Assembly: GCF_036898095.1 (NCBI RefSeq)
Contig: NC_090767.1
Location: forward strand, 30,265,358-30,329,357
DNA: 64,000 nt
Direction of reading: 5' to 3'
Source of the DNA: Palaemon carinicauda
Taxonomy: Eukaryota > Arthropoda > Malacostraca > Decapoda > Palaemonidae
In this document: piece after piece, positions 20,030-28,100 of the stretch
How the letters are laid out: every line of letters starts with the position of its first letter
Position numbering within the stretch: the first letter of the stretch is position 1
Translations under genes and position numbers: made by a program
The notes under the pieces: generated by a model
Seen by the model: the letters and a program-made list of their open reading frames with translations, nothing else
Told to the model about the DNA's origin: nothing
The model's database searches: none

Positions 20030-20889
20030 TTTATTCAGATTTTCAGAAATTATTCTTGTGAAAACCTTTATAGAAACGATCTATTTTGATAGCAACCCTA
20101 TTTTTTTTCCTCGTCCATTAGCGGACGTATAATTGCCTAATTACCTCATTAGTAATGACTAAACTCTTACTGTAAGGGGGGGGGGGTTCCTTGCCTGTTT
20201 TTCGACCAACCAGACAGAACTGGTTTTCTGTATATTTGTTCTTCGTTTAAGAGGACGGACCTACTCGTTGTCAGTGAATTTTCAAAAAAATTTAGTCTGT
20301 AAATGGAAAGCCTTATTCAGTAATTAATATTAAGTCTTCCTTCAGTATCAAGGTAAAAGGTTGGCTTTATTCTGCATTAATTAATTTTGTTACTAAATGA
20401 TGATTAGCTTTATTTGCGACAATATTAATTTATGAAAAAATGGTTATTAGTGATGCCATGATTGCCTGAAATGTCGATGCTGTCTTTAATACTTTGTGGA
20501 TTTGGACAATTTGAATCGAAGGCGAGACTTTAACTCTTTAATGATTATCAGCAAAAATATTTTGAATTAGTAGTGGTTATGAAGGATCAGTTCTGTTTTT
20601 TAACCATGAGAGAATGAGTGGAGATGCTGCAACAATTATTATGTTAGTTTAAAGGCCTACATATTTTCAATGAATTGACTGTTCACATTTGAAATTGTAG
20701 GAAAGAATGACGCAAAAGTTTAAGAGCATTGATTCCACAATCGTGGAATGTAGGCTGTGACATCATACAGCAGTGACAATTTTTATTTCAAGTTAGAATT
20801 TAGGAACCGAATTCAAGAGTACTTCTTTGTTAAATTATGCTTACGTTTCTAGGTGATATGGGCAGTCTTGCACGAGTTGCTCAACTTGT

Positions 20890-20890
<1 letters not shown>
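20030..20890 (+). repeat. Tandem duplication D1, unit 1
   Basis: Shares ordered blocks with 21170-22063 plus 31431-31450: 'gcctgtttttcgacca', 'ggaaagccttatt', 'ttccacaatcgtgg' and, at the end, 'gatatgggcagtcttgcacg' followed by 'agttgctcaacttg'. Offset is about 1135 bp in the middle and about 1250 bp near the end. No coding is kept. The terminal block corresponds to the site where the Ty3/gypsy element inserted in unit 2. Confidence 0.65.

Positions 20891-20892
<2 letters not shown>

Positions 20893-20955
<63 letters not shown>
20893..20955. repeat. (ATT)n microsatellite
   Basis: Uninterrupted ATT run of about 21 units at the end of D1 unit 1. Confidence 0.97.
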
Positions 20956-20956
<1 letters not shown>

Positions 20957-21169
20957 ATATGTTAATAAACATGGATTTTCCTGAAAAATTCATAAATCTA
21001 ATTAACTAGATACTATAAATAGCTTTTCATATATAGGTCCGTTTATTGTATACAGAGTCTAAGGTATTTTGCATAAAACACGTTTCATGTTTATTTTCAA
21101 TTTATTTCATTTTCAAACAAAGCCACGATTTAGGTATCGCATTTTTCCTTGCAAGTTTTCATACGTAAT

Positions 21170-22063
21170 CGTAAGAAATTAGGACGAATTTCTTGTGTAA
21201 TTCTGATAAGAGAGAATATATTTAGGAAAGCATTTATTGATACGATTTATTTTCTATTAAGCTCCAATCAATGATGTCTTATCATTCTCTAAACTCTTAG
21301 TGTAATCAAAGAGGGGGAGATTTCATTGTCTGTTTTTCGACCAGTAAGGCAAAAGTGGTATTGTAAATATTTGTACTTTGTTGTCTGTGAAGTTTTGAAA
21401 GAAAATCAGTTTTTAATATGAAAATAGGAAGCCTTATTTTCGTTTCATATTAAGGAAATAAGTTTTTGTTTTACATTTGTTATTTTTTAATCACTTAAAT
21501 AAGAAATGAGTAGTTTTATATGAACATTTCTGTCAGCAATATCCTGTTGACGATTGCTTCAAACGTCAATACTGTCTGACCATTAGTGGACTAAAACTTT
21601 ATTCGAAGGAGCGAAAATTTATATGTAACTTGTTTCGATTTTTTCAATGTTTGTGGTTGTGGCAAGATGAGAGAGTTTAGTAATAAAAATAGTATATTGA
21701 TATAAAAGTATTTTCTGTGTAAAGAAATGTGTTGTTTTAACTGATCTAGAATAACCAACAACAAAAATATGTTTGACCTGTCTCAAAGTGGTTATAATGG
21801 ACAATGCTTCTGTTGAGTTTTAACACTGAAAAAACACTTTTTTTTTAGATGTTATAACAGTTATAAATGTTAATTTAACTTCACGTACAAATTTGACAGA
21901 TACTGGGGAACGTATTGAACTGAATGTTCCCATTTGGCAATGCAGTACAAAACTAATCGAAAAGTGTTATCTCAGTATTGGTTCCACAATTGTAGAATTC
22001 TATAGTACGTGTCTATGTTGAATCGCATATTTGTGTTCATAGGATATGTTGGCGATCTCAGAT
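21170..22063 (+). repeat. Tandem duplication D1, unit 2 (split by the Ty3/gypsy element)
   Basis: Diverged copy of 20030-20890 (see blocks there). The last part, 'gatatgttggcgatctcag', continues beyond the retrotransposon at 31431 with 'gtgttgctcatcttgc'. A short minus-strand frame at 21619-21804 has no counterpart and is rejected. Confidence 0.65.
22060..22063 (+). repeat. Target site duplication AGAT (left)
   Basis: AGAT immediately precedes the 5' LTR; AGAT also follows the 3' LTR at 31427-31430. Four bp is within the range for Ty3/gypsy integration. Confidence 0.9.
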
Positions 22064-22111
22064 TGTGGAGGATTTATTTTTGCTTTATTTTTATTTTGTT
22101 TTGCCAAATCC

Positions 22112-22190
<79 letters not shown>

Positions 22191-23217
22191 TTGTGTTAGC
22201 GAGCGAAAGTAGTTAGTGTAACGATCGTTTGTGGTGAGGAAGACTGTTGGTATAAATGAGATTGTTTGTTTACATTTTTAGTAAGGTTACGACAGTGGTG
22301 AATGTTTCGGAGCGAATGCTTTTTTTATTTGACTGCAGCATAAGGCAGTTGTGTGAGAGCTGGATTACATTTATATTTTTCTGACCAGCGTGGAAGTGGT
22401 TTTTGATTTTCAAAGTAAGTACAGTTTTGTTTATCTTTGCTTGTCGTGATTGTGAATGATAGGAACAATTTATTATTTATCTTTGATTATAGTGCGATAG
22501 TTCAGTTAGCTAGAAGTGTTCGTAAGTGTTTTTCTTTTTTTATTTTGGCAGGCTGCGATTCCTCCTTTGGAGTGACCGAATTTTGAAAGTGGATTTATTG
22601 TTGATGACCTGGCCTGTATTAAGATTTTGTTTGTACCGATCATTTGACTGCTCAACTGTTGACGACCTGGCCTGTGTATTTGGATTGATGATGATGATGA
22701 TGACGATGATGATGATGATGATGATGATGATACTGGCACCTGTGACTCAAGGAGTTGAGGCCGATATGGCATAGAGAGAGAGACTCCTGTTTACCATATA
22801 GTGGTAGTTGCCTTGAAAAGACAGTTCGGCTTGTGTGTGGCGTCAGTGCTGGTGTCGCAATATTTATAAACATATATTTTGAGTTGGTGTGCGGTTTAGA
22901 TTTAAGTTTGTTAGGGTTTTTTGCGTTTATTTGGATGGGGTTTATGGTATATATAGTGTAAAGTTTTTGATGCTGGTGATTCTAGTTTAAAGTGTTAAGT
23001 TTTGATTAGTTTAAAGTTTTTTTTGGATGGTTTGGTTTGATTTATTATAGTTTGTAAGAAATATATAGTTTTAAGGTCATGTTTTTGTTTTGTTTTTGTC
23101 CTTTTGTCCAAGAGTCCCGCTGCTGATAACGTAAGGGGAAAGGTTGTATTGAGGAGACATTGGTCTGTTTAGAGTGATTCAAGGGTGTGGGGGTTGTTTT
23201 TGCAACATCCCGCCACA
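22064..23217 (+). repeat. Ty3/gypsy 5' LTR (1154 bp)
   Basis: Starts TGTGGAGG and ends CCCGCCACA, giving TG...CA termini and a 5 bp TGTGG/CCACA inverted end. Contains a (GT)n(GA)n microsatellite at about 22112-22188 and a GATGAT run at about 22686-22730. It matches the 3' LTR throughout except one fewer GA unit. The small open frames inside it occur identically in both LTRs and have no coding features. Confidence 0.97.
22948..22956 (+). promoter_or_regulatory. TATA-like box in LTR
   Basis: TATATATAG lies 270 bp before the LTR end, a plausible U3/R boundary position for pol II start. The equivalent in the 3' LTR is at 31157. No experimental support; many AT-rich runs exist in the LTR. Confidence 0.35.
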
Positions 23218-23223
23218 TTATTT

Positions 23224-23241
23224 TGGCGCCCGAACAGGGAC
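23224..23241 (+). promoter_or_regulatory. Primer binding site (tRNA-Lys3 type)
   Basis: tggcgcccgaacagggac, six bases after the LTR end. These 18 nt are the complement of the 3' end of tRNA-Lys(UUU), the same sequence as the lentiviral tRNA-Lys3 primer site. It primes minus-strand cDNA synthesis. Confidence 0.93.
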
Positions 23242-23321
23242 TGCTGAGGCGGGACTGATAGCTGGACTGTTGGACGAAGGACGGAATTAGGTTAAGAATT
23301 TAGGATTAAGGTTGATGAAAA

Positions 23322-25112
23322 ATGGAAGAGCAGAACAAGTTACTGAAGGTGGAATTGCGGCTGAGTAAGGAGCGTGAGGAGAGGTTGCTAATAGAGAATG
23401 AGAGGTTGAACTGGGAGAATGCGGCGATGCAGAAGGAGCTTAGGGAGTTAAAGGGGACAGTAGAGAGAGTGGAAGAATGTGTTGAGATGAGGATGCGAGA
23501 GAATGAAGAACGAATGGAGAAACGAATGGAAGATATGATGGGGCAAGTCATGGGGATGATGAAAACTATAATGGGTGAAGGTGCAGTCGGAGGAGTGTCC
23601 TCAGCTTCGGGTAATGGGTTGGTAGTGAAAGAGAAGGTTAAGGTAGGTGATAATGGGAAAGGAAGTGATAGTGATAGTAGTAATAGTGATGGTGATATTG
23701 AAGATAAGGGAATTAGGCATAGTAAGGATGAACAGAAAGGGGAGAGGAAAGATGAAAGGAAAGGTAAAAGTGATGTGAAGAAAGAGAAGAAAAAGTATCA
23801 GGCTGATAGCAAGGACGATCGTGAATGGGTGAAAGTGGTAAGTAAGAAAAAGGGTAAGAAGGGAATGGTTAAGGATAGAAATTTAAGTGTGGAAGTGGAT
23901 TCATTATATTCGAATGAGGAAGAAGGTAACAAGGGAGTAGACAGTGATGATAGCAGTGAGAATGAACGTGATGTGTGTAAGACTGTGTTTATGAGAGAGG
24001 TACCTCGGTGTGAAAGGTTCAATGAGCATAGCAGTAGGGATGTAAATGATTTTTTCAAGGAGTATGAGAGGTATTGTCAGGATAAGTATGGTGATAGTAA
24101 AAGAGTTTGGGCTAGGGAGTTAGGAGAATATTTGACTGGGTATTTGTTGACGATGTATGGAGTGATAATGAGTGTAGGGGACGTTGATTATGAAAGTGTG
24201 AAAACGAGAATAATTGAGCAGGTAAAACGTATGAAAGGGAGTGTTAAGTATAAGCGTAAAAATGATTTTGATGAGGCAAGGATGAATGCAGGAGAAGCTA
24301 TATCAATGTACGTATGTAGGTTGGAAACTTTAGCTAGGAAGAAGTATGGGGATGAAGGTATAAATGAGAATAAGGAGTTAATGAGGAAGTTTTTGGCAAC
24401 AGTACCTGAGAATGTGTGTGAATTTATTAATTTGAAACGCAAAGAGAAAATGAGGTGGACGCAAGAGAGATTGACATGGGATGATATACTAGAGATAGTT
24501 GAGGATTATGAGTTAGATAGGTGCATGAAAGAAAGTAAATCTGTGAGTGTAAGAACTGGAATGGAAGAAAGTGTAATAGAATTTGGTAGTTATAAGGACG
24601 CAATTTTGAGAGGACCAATGAGGGTAGCTGATAATGTAGTAGATAGGAGTGTTAGGGCGAGTAATGTGGGAATACCTGTAAGGACAAATGAAGGGTTTAG
24701 GCAAGGGAATCAGGTTTGGAGGGATAGGAGTGCTAGTGCGCCGCAAGATAGGTCAGGTAGTTGTATCCGTGAAGAGAAGTGTTATAGATGTGGGAAAGTA
24801 GGACATAAGAAGAATGAATGTAGATGGGCTCTTGGTGCTTGTTTTGGATGTGGTGAGGTAGGGCATAGAATTAGCGAGTGCACGAAAGAGAAAGGGGTAA
24901 AATGTTATCGGTGTGGTATGACAGGGCACATAGCGAGTGAATGTCGGAGTAATCGTACAAATGTGATTTGCGGTAATTGTGGTAAGGATGGGCATTATGC
25001 TAGAATGTGCAAGGAGCCACGGGGTAAGTGTACTGAATGTGGTGCAGATGGGCATGTAGCTAGGGTATGTAGGAAGAAGGGAGGAAATCAGCCAGGATGT
25101 TCGGGAAACTAG
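23322..25112 (+). CDS. gag: Ty3/gypsy Gag with five zinc knuckles
   Basis: Structural protein that forms the particle and packages the RNA; 596 residues. ATG at 23322 is the first in frame after a TGA at 23316. Residues about 1-85 form a strong Glu/Lys/Met-rich coiled coil (ELRLSKEREERLLIENERLN). A charged low-complexity linker follows to about 215, then a capsid-like helical region to about 400. The nucleocapsid at residues 487-583 has five CX2CX4HX4C knuckles in a row (CYRCGKVGHKKNEC, CFGCGEVGHRISEC, CYRCGMTGHIASEC, CGNCGKDGHYARMC, CTECGADGHVARVC); most retroelements have one or two. The ORF ends at TAG directly behind a GGGAAAC slip site, so a fraction of ribosomes should continue into pol. 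Confidence 0.95.
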   Translation: MEEQNKLLKVELRLSKEREERLLIENERLNWENAAMQKELRELKGTVERVEECVEMRMRENEERMEKRMEDMMGQVMGMMKTIMGEGAVGGVSSASGNGLVVKEKVKVGDNGKGSDSDSSNSDGDIEDKGIRHSKDEQKGERKDERKGKSDVKKEKKKYQADSKDDREWVKVVSKKKGKKGMVKDRNLSVEVDSLYSNEEEGNKGVDSDDSSENERDVCKTVFMREVPRCERFNEHSSRDVNDFFKEYERYCQDKYGDSKRVWARELGEYLTGYLLTMYGVIMSVGDVDYESVKTRIIEQVKRMKGSVKYKRKNDFDEARMNAGEAISMYVCRLETLARKKYGDEGINENKELMRKFLATVPENVCEFINLKRKEKMRWTQERLTWDDILEIVEDYELDRCMKESKSVSVRTGMEESVIEFGSYKDAILRGPMRVADNVVDRSVRASNVGIPVRTNEGFRQGNQVWRDRSASAPQDRSGSCIREEKCYRCGKVGHKKNECRWALGACFGCGEVGHRISECTKEKGVKCYRCGMTGHIASECRSNRTNVICGNCGKDGHYARMCKEPRGKCTECGADGHVARVCRKKGGNQPGCSGN

Positions 25113-28100
25113 AGTGTAAGAGGGTTCAGCTGGGTGAATCCTCGAGTGTGTGCGGAGTGAATGTGATGCATGTTCGTGAAGGTTTATTACATGAAGACGT
25201 GATGGGCGAAAGAGCTTATGACTGCATGAGTGCAAAAGTAAATTTTAATGGAATAGAGCTAGTTGGTCTGATTGATACTGGTTGTGGTGTCAATTTAATG
25301 TTTAGGAATGCATACGATAAGGTAAGGGATGTGTGTGAATTTAGGGGGTGTAAAGGTGAAGTGAAAGGGATCGGTAATTTAAGTATGTCTGTGCAAGGAA
25401 AGTTACGAGAAAATGTTATGATTGGGGGGCTGATGATGGAAGATAATGATTTTTATGTGGTTGAGGGAGTAAATGACAAATACGATGTGTTGTTAGGTTA
25501 TAACTTCTTGAAAAAATGCGGTATGATTGTACATCCTAGTGTAAATATGATAGAGATGAAAGTTAAGGGTAAATTTTGTGGGGAATTTTATTTGAATGAA
25601 GATGGTAGTGTATGTACGAAGGTATGGAAAGGTGTGCCGTTAATAGCAAAAGAAGGTGTTAAATTGTCTAAAGATGCGAGTGAGGTTGTCAGTGTAAAAG
25701 TTGCATGGCCGAATAGTCTGGGAATTGCCAATAGTGACAATTGTGAATATGTAGTGGAAGGTTCGGAAGCAAGTAATTTGGTGAAAGCAAGTGTGCATGT
25801 GTATGATGGTATTTTGAATTTGCAGGAGCCGAAGGTGTATGTGAGCTTGTTGCCGACTGTAAGGAGGAAGAGAATACGGGGTATACGTGAGGGTGATTGT
25901 ATGGGATGTATGTATACGTTGGTCAATGTAGAGGATGAAAGGTATGTTAAATTGAGACGGGTTATGACGGGTAAGATAAAGCCGGATGACGATTGGGACT
26001 ATGAAAGTTTGAAAGAAAGAATTAATGTAGATGAGAATATAAGTGAGGGGGAAAGGGAACAATTGTATAGGATGTTATGGGATAGACGGAGAGTTTTGAG
26101 TCGCGGTGACGAGGATTGTGGGGGATCAAAGCTGCCTGAATTTAAGATAGTTCTTAGTAATGATACCCCCATATATCAGCGTCCCCGACATTTTTCTCCG
26201 CCTATTGCCAGAGAAATAGAAGAGCAGTGCCAGGAGTTAGAACAAATGGGTGTAATAGAAAGGAGTGAGAGTGCCTGGAATAGCCCTATTGTACCTGTAA
26301 GAAAGCCGGATGGAAGTTTACGGATGTGTATTGATTATAGGAAGGTGAATGAAGTAACTGTTAAAGAACGTTTTCCGATGAATGTAGTGTCTGACTGTGT
26401 GTATAAGATGCATGGTATGAAAGTTTTTACAAAGTTAGATTTAGTTAGGGGCTATTACCAGATGCCTCTGGCAGAGGGGAGCAGGCCCATTACGGCATTT
26501 TCAAGTAGAAGTTGTCATTTTCAGTTTAAAAGATTAAGTTTTGGCCTTGCTAATGCGCCTGCTGCCTTCCAGAGGGCGATGAATGTAGTTTTGGCTGGGT
26601 TTGATAGACAGAAGGTGACTGTTTTTATTGATGATATTTTGATTGCTAGTGAGACAGTTGAGGAACACATGCAGTTGCTTGAAGCAGTATTAGAACGGTT
26701 GATAGAAGTTGGGGTGAAAGTTAAGCTTGAAAAGTGTACATGGTTGGCCGGGGAGGTGGAATTTCTTGGGCATGTGGTGAGTGAATCGGGTATAAGGAAG
26801 AGTGAAAAGTTTGTGAGTAAGGTGAGAGAGTTTCCACGTCCTCATACGGTGCGTGAGTTGAGAGGGTTTCTTGGGTTAATTGAATTTGGTCGGAAGTTTG
26901 TCAGAGATTGTTCGGGAATAGGGAAGCCTTTGAATGAGTGGACAGGTAAGAGAAATAGTACGAGACTGAAATGGGATGAGCGTATGATTGAAGCATTTGA
27001 AAACTTGAAAGAAGAGGCTGCGAGAGACGTCACTTTGGCTTTTCCCGATTATAGTGAACATGCGAGTATGCTAGAGTTATATACGGATGCTAGTGGGATT
27101 AGTATGGGCGGTTGCTTGGTTCAAATGCAAAGAATAAACGGAGATGAACAGTTGAGAGTGATAGCGTATGTAAGTAAAGCATTTAATAAGGCTGAGCGAA
27201 AGTATTCCACGATTGAAAGGGAGTTGGCTGCGATAAGGTTTTGCGTGAAAGCGTTGAAGGTATTTTTGTATGGTGTGAAATTTATTGTGCGTACTGACCA
27301 TCAGCCCCTAGTGTACATGATTAGGAAAGAGTCTGTGAATGCTAGAGTTGCGAGGACAATAGAGGATTTGAATGAATTTGACTTTAAGCTAGAATATGTA
27401 CCTGGGAGTAAGAACGTGATAGCAGATGCGATGTCAAGAATGCATGGTAAGATAGAAGAGAGTAGCGAGAATGATAGTAATTTTGAAAGGTTGCCGGAAG
27501 ATTTAATGGTGGTACAAAGTTTTGAAGGGGATGACATGGTGTATAAATGTATTTTGTGTGGGTTAAATAAGGTTAAATTGAAGGGTTTGAATAGGGATAT
27601 ACCTGCTAGTATAGATGAGCTTAGAATGAGTGTTAGGAATGAAGTATCAAAAGAAATGGCATATAAGGAGGAGGATAGTATGCTTGAGGGTGAATTGTTA
27701 TCAAAAGTATTGTTGGTAGTAAGTATGTTATATGGTGTCACTGTTTATTTGTATTTTGGGTGGAATCGTCCGATGCAGTACCGAGCAAATAAAGAGACTG
27801 AAAGGGAGTATATATTGAGGTTACAATGTAATGAAAGATGTTGCAAGTTGTTGAGTAAGAAGGAGGATTGTCCGAGTGATTTGAATCAGAGTGGTATGAG
27901 CATAGAAGATAGCGAAGATGACCATGGGTGTGATAAGGATGACCCTATTGATAGGAGAGTAAACATTTGTATGCATGGTGTAAAAGGAAGAATGATGACG
28001 TATGTGGGTATAAATGAGAATGAATACTGTAGTTTAATTGATACAGGTGCACAAGTGTCATTAGTGAATATGTCTGTTATCAAGGAAATAGAGCGGTACA

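Noticed and set aside
22506..22961. Small frames inside the LTRs (Ser/His/Met-rich)
   Set aside because: Identical in both LTRs, driven by a GATGAT repeat, on both strands; no coding features.
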